A stretch of DNA of 64,000 bases from Acidimicrobiia bacterium (GTDB lineage Bacteria; Actinomycetota; Acidimicrobiia; IMCC26256; PALSA-610), in the NCBI GenBank assembly GCA_026002935.1, contig BPGH01000001.1:235965-299964 (forward strand), given 5' to 3'. Position numbers and translations under genes: made by a program. The notes below the pieces were generated by a model. The model was not told the origin of the DNA. It did not search any database and worked only from the letters and a program-made list of their open reading frames with translations. Positions 7,750 through 16,168 of the stretch are shown here, one piece after another. Numbering within the stretch: position 1 is the stretch's first letter; each line of letters starts with the position of its first letter.

Positions 7750-8973
7750 CTAATCGCGCACGGACGCCGCCCCGGCGACGAGCGCGCGACGCGCGGCCGC
7801 ACCCGCCACCGCCAGCCCGGCCGCCACCGCGCCGCCGATCACGAACGTCGCGCGCGTGCCGACCGCGGCGACGAGCGCACCCGCGAGGATCGGGCCCGTC
7901 GCCTGGCCGAGGCGCGCCGCGCCGACCCACGCGGCGACCATCACGCCGCGCTGCGCCGTCGGCGCGAGCTCGGTCGCGTACGCCTGGAGCGGGACGATCA
8001 GCATGGCCTCACCCACCCCCCACACGATCGCCGCCACGAGGACGAGCCAGACGCTCGAGGTCAGCCCGACCGCCCCGAACCCGACGGCGAAGCCGCCGAA
8101 CCCGGCGAACACCAGCGGCCAGGTGCCGTTGCGGGCGCGCATCCCGTGCAGCCGCAACGACGTCACGACCGTCGCGACCGCCGGGAGGCCGAGCACCGCG
8201 CCGCGCGCCGTCGGCCCGAGTCCGAAGCGCTCCTCGAGGTCGAGCGGCAGCGCGGTCAGCGCCAGCCCGAACAGGAGCAGGAACGCGCCGAACCCCGCGG
8301 CGAGCATCGCCGCGACGCGGCGGTCGGCCAGGTAGGGGCGCGCGTCCCGGAACTGCACGCGCAGCGGCACGACCGTACGGGGGCGGTCGTCGGGCAGCAC
8401 GCGCGCCGCGAACGCGGCGACGGCGAGCGCGGCGCCGTACGGCACGAACGCGAGCCGCCATCCGCCGAGCGCCGCGAGCGCGCCGCCCGCGAACGGCAGC
8501 ACCGCGAGGCCCGTGGTCAGCACCGCCGAGTTGCGCCCGATCTCGCGCACGCGCCGCTCCCCTTCGTAGCGGTCGCCGAGCAGCACGATCGCGAGGTTGA
8601 CCAGCCCGGCGCTGCCGAACCCCTGGGCGAGGCGCGCCGCGAACAGCCAGCCGAACGAGGGGGCGAGCGCGGCGGCGAGCCCGGCGACGCCGAAGGTCAC
8701 GAGGCACGGCACGAGGACGCGCCGCCGCCCGTGGCGGTCCGCGAGCACGCCGAGCACCGGCGCGACCGCGAACCCGGGCAGCGACGCGGCCGCGACGACC
8801 GCGCCCGCGGCGCCCGCGCCGATCGCGAGGTCCTCCCGGATGTCGGGCAGCGACGGCCCGACGAGCGTGTTCGCGAGGATCCCGGTGAGGGTGATCGACC
8901 AGACGACGGCGAGGAACGCCGCGTCGCCGCCGGTCGCGCCGCCGGCGTCGCCGCGGCGCCCCTGCCCCTTCAC
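7750..8973 (-). CDS. Major facilitator superfamily transporter
   Basis: A twelve-helix MFS permease, probably a drug or metabolite exporter of the DHA1 type. The first helix is FLAVVWSITLTGILANTLVG. The loop 2-3 motif GVLADRHGRRRVLVP is the MFS motif A, and motif B-like RLAQGFGSAGLVN follows. I chose the GTG at 8973, which places a short polar leader before helix 1. An upstream GTG at 9060 would add 29 residues of low-complexity sequence and is closer to the candidate promoter at 9082-9111, so the start is uncertain. Substrate unknown. Confidence 0.85.
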   Translation of the reverse strand: MKGQGRRGDAGGATGGDAAFLAVVWSITLTGILANTLVGPSLPDIREDLAIGAGAAGAVVAAASLPGFAVAPVLGVLADRHGRRRVLVPCLVTFGVAGLAAALAPSFGWLFAARLAQGFGSAGLVNLAIVLLGDRYEGERRVREIGRNSAVLTTGLAVLPFAGGALAALGGWRLAFVPYGAALAVAAFAARVLPDDRPRTVVPLRVQFRDARPYLADRRVAAMLAAGFGAFLLLFGLALTALPLDLEERFGLGPTARGAVLGLPAVATVVTSLRLHGMRARNGTWPLVFAGFGGFAVGFGAVGLTSSVWLVLVAAIVWGVGEAMLIVPLQAYATELAPTAQRGVMVAAWVGAARLGQATGPILAGALVAAVGTRATFVIGGAVAAGLAVAGAAARRALVAGAASVRD

Positions 8974-9081
8974 CCCCGGGCGCGCCCGGGCGCGCCAAGG
9001 GCCCGAGGAACGCTCCGGCGCCGCCCCGCACTTCCCCGAACGGGGCGGGCCGTCCTGCACCTCGGGCCCGCTGGCGCCCGC

Positions 9082-9111
9082 ACCCTATCACACCTACTTT
9101 TCGCAGGACAA
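9082..9111 (-). promoter_or_regulatory. Candidate promoter of the MFS gene
   Basis: On the minus strand TTGTCC (9111-9106) and TAGGGT (9087-9082) are separated by 18 bp, a good actinobacterial housekeeping promoter. It lies in the only AT-rich patch of this gap. Confidence 0.5.
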
Positions 9112-9128
9112 GACATCGAGAGACAACT

Positions 9129-9594
9129 TCACGACTCGGGGCGACGCCCGAAGGCGAGGCGCGCCGCCGGCGCGAACCAGCGGTCGACCGCCTCGTAGCA
9201 GACGCCCACGATGCGGTCGAGCTCCGCGGCGTCGAGGTGCACGAGCAGCGTGCGTCCGACGAGGTAGCAGTCGCCGTCGGGGCCGATCGAGAAGTGCACC
9301 CCGTACATGTCGTGGCTCGCGCGCAGCAGCAGCCGGTACAGCTCCTCGTGGCGCGCCGGCGGGTCGGGGAGGAAGTAGAGCTCGTAGCGCAGCGTGCGCT
9401 GGTGCAGGTCGAAGTAGATCGTGGCCGCGTCGCGGTCGTCGGTGCCGAAGCGGACGTACCAGCGCCCGATCGCGGGGGTCGTGCTCGACCGCCTGCACCC
9501 ACGGCTCGGCGGCGACCGGTCCCTCGAGGTGCGCCGCGATCAGCGCCCGCTTCTCCGCGAGGAACGCCTCCTCGAGCTCCGGCTCGCGCGCCAT
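9129..9594 (-). CDS. YbjN-domain protein, one apparent frameshift
   Basis: A small protein of the YbjN / type III secretion chaperone-like fold, commonly encoded next to mshA in actinobacteria; molecular role unknown. Residues from the ATG at 9594 read MAREPELEEAFLAEKRALIA and continue to EPWVQAVE. The frame then shifts near 9475-9490 and continues as IGRWYVRFGTDDRDAATIYF, later HDMYGVHFSIGPDGDCYLVG, ending FGRRPES. Combined length is about 154 residues, normal for the family. It follows mshA by 10 bp. Confidence 0.8.
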
Positions 9595-9604
9595 CGCGGG
9601 CCGA

Positions 9605-10828
9605 TCAGTCGCAGCGCACGAGCCCGCGCACCACGAGGTCGCCGTAGAGGCGCCGCAGGCGCGCCGCCGCCATGCTCCACGAGTACCGGTGCGAGCGCGC
9701 CGCGGCGCCCGCACCGAGCTCCCGGGCGAGATCGGGGTCGCCCAGGATCCGGGCGACCGGCTCGGCGAGGTCGGCGGGGTCGCGCCCCTCCACCAGGAAC
9801 CCCGTGCGCCCGTGCTCGACGAGGGAGCGCAGCCCGCCCACCGCGGACGCGACGACCGGCGTGCCGCACGCGGCCGCCTCGAGCGCGACGAGCCCGAACG
9901 ACTCCGTGCGCGACGGCACGACGCACACGTCCGCGGCCCGGTAGTAGTCGACCAGCCGCTCGTGGCGCTGCGGCGGCACGAACCGCACGCGGTCGTGCAG
10001 GCCGAGCACGTCGACGAGGGCGCGGGCGCGCGCCAGCTCCGTCTCGCCGTCGGCGCCGCTCGGCCCGCCGACGACCACCAGGGTCGCGGCGGGGTCGTCG
10101 AGCGCGGCGAGGCACCGCACGGCCAGGGTCAGCCCCTTGAGCGGCTGGATCCGCCCGGCGAACAGCAGCACGGGCCCGGGCCCGAGCCGCAGCCGCCGGC
10201 GTGCCCGCAGCCGGTCGCCGGGCGAGAAGACCGTGTGGTCGACCCCCGGCGGGACCACCTCGATGCGCTCGGGGTCCGCGTCGTACAGGGAGGCAAGCTG
10301 CGCGCGCTCGTCGTCGGTGGACGCGAGCATCATGTCGGCGCAGGCCACGACCTCCTGCTCGGTGCTCGCGCGCAACACCGGGTCGTCGTCGATCCCGGCC
10401 TCGGCCTTCACCCGCGCGAGGGTGTGGAACGTCGCGACGAGCGGCAGGTCGAGCGCGTGCTTCACGCGGTGGGCCGCCGCACCCGACAGCCAGTAGTTCG
10501 CGTGGACGAGGTCGACGGGTTCGAGCGACCGCATGCGATCGACCGCCGCGTCGACGAACGCGTCGACCAACGCGGGCAGCTCGTGCTTCGGCACCGGCTC
10601 CCGCGGCCCCGCGTCGACGTGCAGGACGCGGAACCCGCGCTCCACCTGCACGACGGGCGGCTGCTCCGGGTGCTCGGTGCGCGTGTACACGTCGCAGTCG
10701 ACGCCCGCGCGTGCGAGCGCCGAGGCGAGCGCGCGGACGTACACGTTCATGCCGCCGCCGTCGCCCGCGCCCGGCTGCGCGAGCGGTGAGGTGTGCACGC
10801 TGAAGACGGCGATGCGGCGGACGGACAT
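9605..10828 (-). CDS. mshA: D-inositol-3-phosphate glycosyltransferase (mycothiol synthesis)
   Basis: MshA transfers GlcNAc from UDP-GlcNAc to 1L-myo-inositol-1-phosphate, starting mycothiol synthesis. The 407-residue GT4 protein has the diagnostic N-terminal HTSPLAQPGAGDGGGMNVYV (residues 12-31). It also has VHANYWLSG, the donor-site LLFAGRIQPLKGL and the EX7E motif in SRTESFGLVALEAAACGTPVV. It is intact and followed by the usual YbjN partner. Its presence implies mycothiol as the low-molecular-weight thiol. Confidence 0.95.
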   Translation of the reverse strand: MSVRRIAVFSVHTSPLAQPGAGDGGGMNVYVRALASALARAGVDCDVYTRTEHPEQPPVVQVERGFRVLHVDAGPREPVPKHELPALVDAFVDAAVDRMRSLEPVDLVHANYWLSGAAAHRVKHALDLPLVATFHTLARVKAEAGIDDDPVLRASTEQEVVACADMMLASTDDERAQLASLYDADPERIEVVPPGVDHTVFSPGDRLRARRRLRLGPGPVLLFAGRIQPLKGLTLAVRCLAALDDPAATLVVVGGPSGADGETELARARALVDVLGLHDRVRFVPPQRHERLVDYYRAADVCVVPSRTESFGLVALEAAACGTPVVASAVGGLRSLVEHGRTGFLVEGRDPADLAEPVARILGDPDLARELGAGAAARSHRYSWSMAAARLRRLYGDLVVRGLVRCD

Positions 10829-10905
10829 CGGGCCGGATCGTATCCAAGGCGCCTCTCGCGCCCGCCCACCGGGCCGACCGGGGCGGCGGCCGCCCGGACC
10901 TGCGG

Positions 10906-11292
10906 TCAGCCGCCGCTCGCGGCGCCCGGCGGCCGGCCCCGGTTCTCGACCTGGAACGACCGGTAGATCTCGACCAGCACCTGCTTCTGCCGGTCGTCGA
11001 GCGTCGGGTCGCGCCGGATCGCGTCCGCGAGGTCGGCGGCCGCGCCCGGCGCCTCGTCGAGGATGCCGGCGCGCACGTACAACGTCTCGGCGGAGATCCG
11101 CAGCCCGCGCGCGATCGCCTGGAGGATCTCTGCCGACGGCTTGCGCAGGCCGCGTTCGATCTGGCTGAGGTACGGGTTCGAGATGCCCGCCGCCTCGCTC
11201 AGCTTCCGCAACGACAACCGCGCGTTTCGGCGCTGCTCGCGGATGAAGTCGCCGAGGTCGCGCAGCCGCCCCTCGATGGCGTCCGCGCTCAT
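10906..11292 (-). CDS. XRE-family HTH transcriptional regulator
   Basis: A 128-residue regulator with an N-terminal Cro/C1 HTH at about residues 14-68. Visible segments are FIREQRRNARLSLRKLSEAA, then ISNPYLSQIERGLRKPSAEI and LRISAETLYVRAGIL. The C-terminal 45 residues are helical with DPTLDDRQKQVLVEIYRSF. It resembles regulators found near mshA in mycobacteria. It lies 5 bp downstream of the RsiG-like gene, so the two are probably cotranscribed. Target genes unknown. Confidence 0.85.
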   Translation of the reverse strand: MSADAIEGRLRDLGDFIREQRRNARLSLRKLSEAAGISNPYLSQIERGLRKPSAEILQAIARGLRISAETLYVRAGILDEAPGAAADLADAIRRDPTLDDRQKQVLVEIYRSFQVENRGRPPGAASGG

Positions 11293-11297
11293 CCCCT

Positions 11298-11801
11298 TCA
11301 GCCCGCGCCGGCGACCTGGCGCGTCGCGATCTCGCGCTCGATGACGTCGAGCACCTCGTGGAGGTCGCGCCGCACGTCGGAGAGCTCGCGCTCGAACTCG
11401 CGCAACCGATCGACCGACGCGGCCAGCGCCGCGTCGTCGAGCGCCGGCAGGTTCGCGAGCGTCATGTCCCCGATCAGCTCCTCGCGGCCGTCGGGCCAGC
11501 GCAGCTCGACCGCCGGCGTCTCGGGCGCCGCGAGGCGCGCGGAGGTGGCGGAGGACCGACCGGGCTCGGCACCGAGGATGTCGGGCAGCGCGGCGACGAG
11601 CGACTCCACGCTCTCCCCGCGCGCGCGGCGCCCCTGCTCGGCCTCGAGGATCTCGATGCGCGCCTGCGCGAGCCGCCGGGCGTAGGAAACGGCGTGCTCG
11701 TAGTCGGCACACTCCTGCTTCATGATGCGCAGGTCGTCGAGGGTGCGCTCGCCGATCCCGGCGCGGTACTGCGGGTCGAGGAGCTCGCGGATCCGTTCCA
11801 C
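11298..11801 (-). CDS. rsiG: RsiG-like c-di-GMP-binding anti-sigma factor
   Basis: A 167-residue, mostly helical protein. Helix 1 carries E35-x3-S39-x2-R42-x3-Q46-x3-E50 and helix 2 carries E137-x3-S141-x2-R144-x3-H148-x3-D152. These match the E(X)3S(X)2R(X)3Q(X)3D motif that Streptomyces RsiG repeats on each arm of its antiparallel coiled coil to bind a c-di-GMP dimer, with one conservative change per copy. RsiG holds sigma WhiG (a sigma-28 relative) inactive when c-di-GMP is bound. A short region with WPDGREELIGD links the helices. The GTG start has a TAGCCT -10 box 7 bp upstream, suggesting a leaderless message. Partner sigma here would be the gene at 43171; that pairing is inference. Confidence 0.82.
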   Translation of the reverse strand: MERIRELLDPQYRAGIGERTLDDLRIMKQECADYEHAVSYARRLAQARIEILEAEQGRRARGESVESLVAALPDILGAEPGRSSATSARLAAPETPAVELRWPDGREELIGDMTLANLPALDDAALAASVDRLREFERELSDVRRDLHEVLDVIEREIATRQVAGAG

Positions 11802-11824
11802 CGATCGCAGGCTACCGCCGCCCG

Positions 11825-12916
11825 CTAGCAGGCCGCGCGCACGGTGGGGTAGGGGTTGACCGCCGCGCCGCCACCCGGGTGGATCTCGAAGTGGAGGTGC
11901 GGCGTGCCGCGCGCGTTGCCGGTGTCGCCCACGGTCGCGATCTGGTCGCCGGCGCTCACCGGCCCCGGCCCACCCACGTAGCTCTGGATGTGCGCGTAGA
12001 AGTACGTGTTGCCGTCGTTGCCGGACAGCCAGATCTGGTTGCCCCCGAGGCCGCTCGTGCTGTGGCGGACCGACCCGCTCACGACCGCGTAGATCGGCGT
12101 GCCGTAGCCGGCCATCATGTCGACGCCCTGGTGCCGGCGGCCGCCCGAGCGCGGCGCCCCCCACGAGTCCCCGAACGACGAGCCGGGGACCGGGCAGGTG
12201 AACCCGCTGATGACCGTGTTGTTGGACGGCCGCGGCAACACCCCACCGCCGCCACCACCGCCGCCGCTCGACGCCCGCGCGCGGGCCCGGCGCAGGGCGG
12301 CCTCGATCTCCTCGCGCTGGCGGCGCTCGCGCTCGAGCCGCTCGCGCAGCTCTCGCTCCGCGCGCTCGGCCGCCGCGACCTTCGCCTCCATCTCCTCGGT
12401 CGTCTCGCGCAGCTCCGCGACGAGCTGTTGCTGCTCGTCGAGCTGCTCCTGCAGCGCCGACTCCATCACCTGCAGGTCCTCGGTGATCGCGCCGAGGCGG
12501 TCGACGGCGTCGTTGCCCTGCGCGTTCGCACGGTCGAGCAGCTCACTGCGCCGCATCGCGTCGAGCACGTCGGTGCCGGCCATGATCGTGTCGATGTCGC
12601 CGTTGCCCGACTTGTAGGCCTCGACGGCGCGCGCGGTCGCGACGGCGGCGATCGCGCCGGCCTCGGCGCGGGTGCGCTCGAGCTCCTGGCGGGCGCGCGC
12701 GATGTCGCCCTCGAGCGTGTAGTAGCGCGTCTGCGCGGCCTCGAACTCCGCGGCGGCCTCGTTCGCCGCACGCCGGGCGGCGACGACCCGGGCCTCGGCC
12801 TCCGCGAGCGGGTCCGCCGCCCCCGCGGTCGCGGCCGGGACGACCGCCAGCGAGGTGAGCACCGTCACCGCCACCAGGGCACGGCGCAGCGTCGAACGGA
12901 CGAGGTTCACGCGCAC
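11825..12916 (-). CDS. Secreted M23-family peptidoglycan endopeptidase with coiled coil
   Basis: Predicted exported cell-wall hydrolase of the EnvC/NlpD type. Residues 1-34 form a Sec signal ending ATAGAA. Residues 35-215 are a long coiled coil rich in Glu/Arg/Ala, and a Gly8 linker follows. The M23 domain (about 235-363) has HQGVDMMAGYGTPIYAV with zinc ligands His and Asp, and PHLHFEIH with the catalytic HxH. It ends in Cys. The zinc site is complete, so an active enzyme is likely. It lies 23 bp upstream of the RsiG gene on the same strand. Confidence 0.92.
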   Translation of the reverse strand: MRVNLVRSTLRRALVAVTVLTSLAVVPAATAGAADPLAEAEARVVAARRAANEAAAEFEAAQTRYYTLEGDIARARQELERTRAEAGAIAAVATARAVEAYKSGNGDIDTIMAGTDVLDAMRRSELLDRANAQGNDAVDRLGAITEDLQVMESALQEQLDEQQQLVAELRETTEEMEAKVAAAERAERELRERLERERRQREEIEAALRRARARASSGGGGGGGGVLPRPSNNTVISGFTCPVPGSSFGDSWGAPRSGGRRHQGVDMMAGYGTPIYAVVSGSVRHSTSGLGGNQIWLSGNDGNTYFYAHIQSYVGGPGPVSAGDQIATVGDTGNARGTPHLHFEIHPGGGAAVNPYPTVRAAC

Positions 12917-12996
12917 GGCGGGGGAACCGTAACAGAGGCACCCCCCGAGGGGGCGAATCCGTACACTCGGCGTGCGACGGCCCTCACGGCGCGTCG

Positions 12997-13272
12997 TCAG
13001 GACAGGAGCGGACCGCCCGAACCGCCCGAAACGGGCGGGAGCACGGCGACCTCGTCGCCGTCGTGCAGCACCGTCGCGGCGCCCGCCGGGGGCTCCTCAC
13101 CGTTCAGCCACAGCCGGGATCCCTCCCGCACCCGTCCGAACGCGGCGCCGTAGCGGGCGTCCATCGCGGCCGCGAGGTCGGCGAGGGTCGCGCCGGCCGC
13201 GGCGTCGAACTCGTCGTGGGCGCGCCCGGCGGCCTCGCGCGCCGTCGCGAACAGCAGCACCCGCAGCCGCAC
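12997..13272 (-). CDS. MoaD/ThiS-family sulfur-carrier protein with C-terminal extension
   Basis: A 91-residue ubiquitin-like sulfur carrier of the MoaD type. It begins MRLRVLLFATAREAAGRAHD and has the usual hydrophobic core and LHDGDEVAVLPPVSGG near the end. MoaD proteins normally stop at the diglycine that is adenylated and thiocarboxylated. Here SGG is repeated and followed by PLLS, seven extra residues, so processing would be needed to expose Gly-Gly. Whether the extension is real or follows an indel cannot be decided here. No other molybdopterin genes are in the window. Confidence 0.8.
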   Translation of the reverse strand: MRLRVLLFATAREAAGRAHDEFDAAAGATLADLAAAMDARYGAAFGRVREGSRLWLNGEEPPAGAATVLHDGDEVAVLPPVSGGSGGPLLS

Positions 13273-13282
13273 CGGACCCCGG

Positions 13283-13639
13283 TCAGCGCTCGGTGTCGAC
13301 GTTGGTCCGGGCGATCGGGTACGCCTCGAGCCGCGCCGGGTCGATCGGCTCGCCCGTCACCTCGTCGATGCCGTAGGTGCCCTGGTCGAGCCGCTCGAGC
13401 GCCGCCTCGATCTCGGCGAGCTCGGTCTCGAGCCGCTCGAGGATCGAGAGGTCCTTCTCGCGCTCGAACGTCTCCGAGCCCTGGTCGGCCGGGTGCTGGT
13501 CGTAGTGGGAGAGCTCGCCGACCTGGTCGGCCTCGGTGCGGTCGAGCCCTTCGCCGCGCAGGCCGGCGATGAGCTCCGCGACGCGCTCGCGCTCCGCCTC
13601 GAGCCGCCTCCGGACCGCGTCACCGTCGATGTCTGCCAT
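13283..13639 (-). CDS. DksA/TraR-like protein lacking the zinc-finger cysteines
   Basis: A 118-residue helical hairpin protein of the TraR/DksA superfamily. The N-terminal coiled coil has EADQVGELSHYDQHPADQGS. The C-terminal segment GTYGIDEVTGEPIDPARLEA matches the zinc-finger consensus but has Asp where the first Cys normally stands. No further Cys is present, so zinc is not bound. Cysteine-less relatives are known in actinobacteria; effect on RNA polymerase is uncertain. Confidence 0.82.
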   Translation of the reverse strand: MADIDGDAVRRRLEAERERVAELIAGLRGEGLDRTEADQVGELSHYDQHPADQGSETFEREKDLSILERLETELAEIEAALERLDQGTYGIDEVTGEPIDPARLEAYPIARTNVDTER

Positions 13640-13680
13640 GCGCGAACGTTACCCACCCCCGGCCCGTCCGGCACCCGGCG

Positions 13681-14329
13681 TCACGCACCCGCGCGGCCCT
13701 CGCCGCCCCCGTCGGGTCCCAACCGGGCGCGCACCAGCGCGGCCTGGTCGGCGAGCAGTTCCACCAGGCGCGCGCACCGCGGCGCGAACGCGGGCTCCTC
13801 GAGCACGCGTTGCGCGTCGAGCGGCCCGAGCGGCGCGACCGCCGCGGCCTCGTCGACGGCCCGGCGCGGGTCGTCCGCGAAGCGCGGCAGCGCCGGGCAC
13901 CCGGGGGTCGAGCCGGCGCCACAGCGCCAGCAGCTCGTCGAGCGCCGCGACCACCGTGTCCCGCAGCGCGGCGGCGTCGGGGGGCAACGGCTCGTCGGCG
14001 ACGACCTCGACGACCGCGCGCGGGTACGGGTCGTCGTCGAGCCAGCGCTCCACCCGGATCCGGCGCAGCCCGACGGCCGTCAGCGCGAACCGGCCGTCCG
14101 GCAGCTCGTGCGCGTGCGCGATGCGGGCGAGCGTGCCGAAGCCGAAGCGCGAGTCGCCGCCGCCGACCTCGCTGCCGCGTTCGATCAGCACGACGCCGAA
14201 CTCGTGGTCGCCGGCGAGGCACTGGCGGGTCATGACGCGATAGCGGGGCTCGAACACGTGCAGCGGCAGGACGCCGTAGGGGAACAGCACGCTCCCCAGC
14301 GGGAACATCGGCAGCTCGCGGGTCACCAC
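13681..14329 (-). CDS. LON substrate-binding-domain protein, one apparent frameshift
   Basis: A stand-alone Lon N-terminal (LAN) domain protein, with no ATPase or protease part. The N-terminus MVTRELPMFPLGSVLFPYGV and HVFEPRYRVMTRQCLAGDHEFG are diagnostic. The frame shifts near 13885-13915, after LDELLALWRRLDP. The second frame reads ADDPRRAVDEAAAVAPLGPL, then LVELLADQAALVRARLG, and stops at 13681. Combined length about 215 residues is normal. It starts 2 bp from the transglutaminase-like gene, so they are one operon. Confidence 0.82.
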
Positions 14330-14330
14330 G

Positions 14331-15017
14331 TCAGTTCCACCGTGCCCGCACGCCGGCGAGGCGGTCGCGCAGGCGCTCGCGCTCGGCTTCGGGCAGTCCG
14401 GGGATCGACAGGTGCAGCGCCGTCATCCACGACAGGTGGCGCGGGTGGCGACCGAGGGGGCCGCGCTCGAGGTTCGCGAGCACGCGGGCGAGGACGAGAC
14501 GGCGGGGCGTCGGCGAGAGGTGGTCGCCCCGGAACGGCACCCCCGGTCCGTTCACCGCGGCGAACAGCGCGCGGCACCCCTCGGGCCCGAGGAGCGCGCC
14601 CCCGTGGAACGGGTCGCACCACACGGCGCGTCCCCCGGCCGGCTGCACCAGGAAGTGCCCCGGCATCCCGACCGGGTGGACGGTGACGCCGAGGCGGCGC
14701 GCGACCTCGATCACGAGGATCGACAGCGTGATCGGGATGCCCTTGCGGCGCTCCAGGACCGAGTCGAGGAACGAGTTCTCGGGGTCGTCGTAGGTCTCGC
14801 GGTCGCCCGCGAACCGCAGGCGCCCGAACAGGTGCTCGCGGACGCCGTCGAACGTCGCCTCGCGGCAGCCGGCCGCGAGGTCGTCGACGCGCCGGCACCA
14901 CGCGTCGACGTCGAGGCCCGGGTGCGCGTGCGCGGCGATGCAGAGGGCCGCGAGGTCGAGCCGCACGAGGTCGTCGGGCGCCGCGACCTCGGCCGCGAAC
15001 CGCTTCCGGGCGTCCAT
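14331..15017 (-). CDS. Transglutaminase-like (SirB1-type) protein
   Basis: A 228-residue protein of the transglutaminase-like / SirB1 N-terminal family. It shows RKGIPITLSILVIEVARRLG, then VHPVGMPGHFLVQ and the AVWCDPFHGG segment, where His and Asp of the fold are expected. Length fits the stand-alone family. The ATG at 15017 was chosen because the next in-frame start lies beyond the divergent fur promoter. Function is unknown. It diverges from the Fur-family gene by 37 bp. Confidence 0.85.
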   Translation of the reverse strand: MDARKRFAAEVAAPDDLVRLDLAALCIAAHAHPGLDVDAWCRRVDDLAAGCREATFDGVREHLFGRLRFAGDRETYDDPENSFLDSVLERRKGIPITLSILVIEVARRLGVTVHPVGMPGHFLVQPAGGRAVWCDPFHGGALLGPEGCRALFAAVNGPGVPFRGDHLSPTPRRLVLARVLANLERGPLGRHPRHLSWMTALHLSIPGLPEAERERLRDRLAGVRARWN

Positions 15018-15054
15018 CGGGACGACGGTACCCGGCCGGTAGAATCGGCGTTCC

Positions 15055-15495
15055 ATGCGTCGGGCCGACGATCTCCTCGACACCGTCGCGCGCCGCCTCG
15101 CCCGCCAGCAGCAGCGACTCACCACCGGCCGCACCGGGGTCGTGCAGGCGCTCGCGGCGAGCGACCGTCCGCTCACGCTCCCCGAGATCCTCGCCGCGCG
15201 GCCCGACCTCGCGCAGAGCTCGGCGTACCGCAACCTCGTCGTGCTGGAGCAGGCGGGGGTCGTGCGCCGCATCGTGACCGGCGACGAGTTCGCCCGCTAC
15301 GAGCTGGCCGAGGACCTCACCGGGCACCACCACCACCTCGTCTGCACGAGCTGCGGCCGGATCGAGGACCTCCCGGCGTCGGACGGGATCGAGCGCTCGG
15401 TCGCGGCCGCCGCCGCCCTGGCGGCCCGCCGCCGCGGGTTCCGCACGGCGCACCACCGCCTCGACCTGGTCGGAACCTGTGCCGACTGCGCCTGA
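15055..15495 (+). CDS. Fur-family metalloregulator (Zur-like)
   Basis: A 146-residue Fur superfamily repressor. Residues 1-90 form the winged helix with LTLPEILAARPDLAQSSAYR and NLVVLEQAGVVRR. The metal-binding domain has LTGHHHHLVCTSCGRIEDL (His cluster plus CxxC) and a closing CADC, so the structural zinc site is complete. Zur rather than Fur is suggested by the znuC/znuB genes 3.5 kb downstream with a palindrome at their start. A TAGAAT -10 box at 15040-15045 ends 9 bp before the ATG, implying leaderless transcription. Confidence 0.85.
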   Translation: MRRADDLLDTVARRLARQQQRLTTGRTGVVQALAASDRPLTLPEILAARPDLAQSSAYRNLVVLEQAGVVRRIVTGDEFARYELAEDLTGHHHHLVCTSCGRIEDLPASDGIERSVAAAAALAARRRGFRTAHHRLDLVGTCADCA

Positions 15496-15561
15496 CCCGC
15501 CGATGGGTCCGGAGAGCCCCCCGGCCGGCCGGCCCGGGGGCAGGCGGAGCGCGGTGGCCCG

Positions 15562-16168
15562 ATGACCGACGACCCCTGGATCAACTCCTTCGTCCTCCTG
15601 ACGCTGGGCGCGAACGCGGCGACCCTCGCGCTGTGGGGGCTGGCCGCGGCCTCCCGCGCCGGGATCGGTACCGCTCGCTGGCACGACGTGCGGGCCGCGC
15701 TCGGCGACAGCGGCCTCGCGATCGCCGCGGTCGTCGCGGCCACCGCGACGGCCGGCTCCCTGTACCTCTCCGAGGGCGCGGACCTGATCCCGTGCCGCCT
15801 CTGCTGGTACCAGCGCATCCTCATGTACCCGCTGGCGATCGTGCTGGTGATCGCCGCGGTGCGGCGCGACTGGGGCATCCGGCCCTACGCCCTCGCGCTC
15901 GGGGTGCTCGGCCCCGTCGTGTCCGCCTACCACTACCTGATCGAGCGGTTCCCCGACCTCGAGGTGACCGCGTGCGACCCGTTCCAGCCCTGCACGACGG
16001 TGCCGATCTGGCGCCTGCACTTCATCTCGATCCCGTACATGGCCCTGTCGGCGTTCCTGCTCGTCGACACGGTGCTGGCCGCGGCCCAGCCCGCGCCCCG
16101 CGGACACCGGCCCGGGCGCGACGATGGCGGCCACCGAGCCGGACCCCGAGGAGGACCTCGTACGATGA
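15562..16168 (+). CDS. dsbB: DsbB-family disulfide bond formation protein
   Basis: A four-helix membrane oxidoreductase that passes electrons from thioredoxin-fold oxidases to quinone. The first periplasmic cysteine pair is in IPCRLCWYQRILMYP (about residues 77-91), and the second pair in TACDPFQPCTT. As sequenced, the frame runs without stop into the thioredoxin gene. A single-base shift near 16098-16110 would instead end it in PDPEEDLVR with a TGA at 16166-16168, overlapping the next ATG. I annotate that coupled end. The fused reading 15562-16866 (434 aa) is the alternative. Confidence 0.82.

Noticed and set aside
6574..9198. 874-aa plus-strand open frame over proC and the MFS gene
   Set aside because: Low-complexity Arg/Pro/Glu/His composition and fully antisense to intact, recognisable genes.
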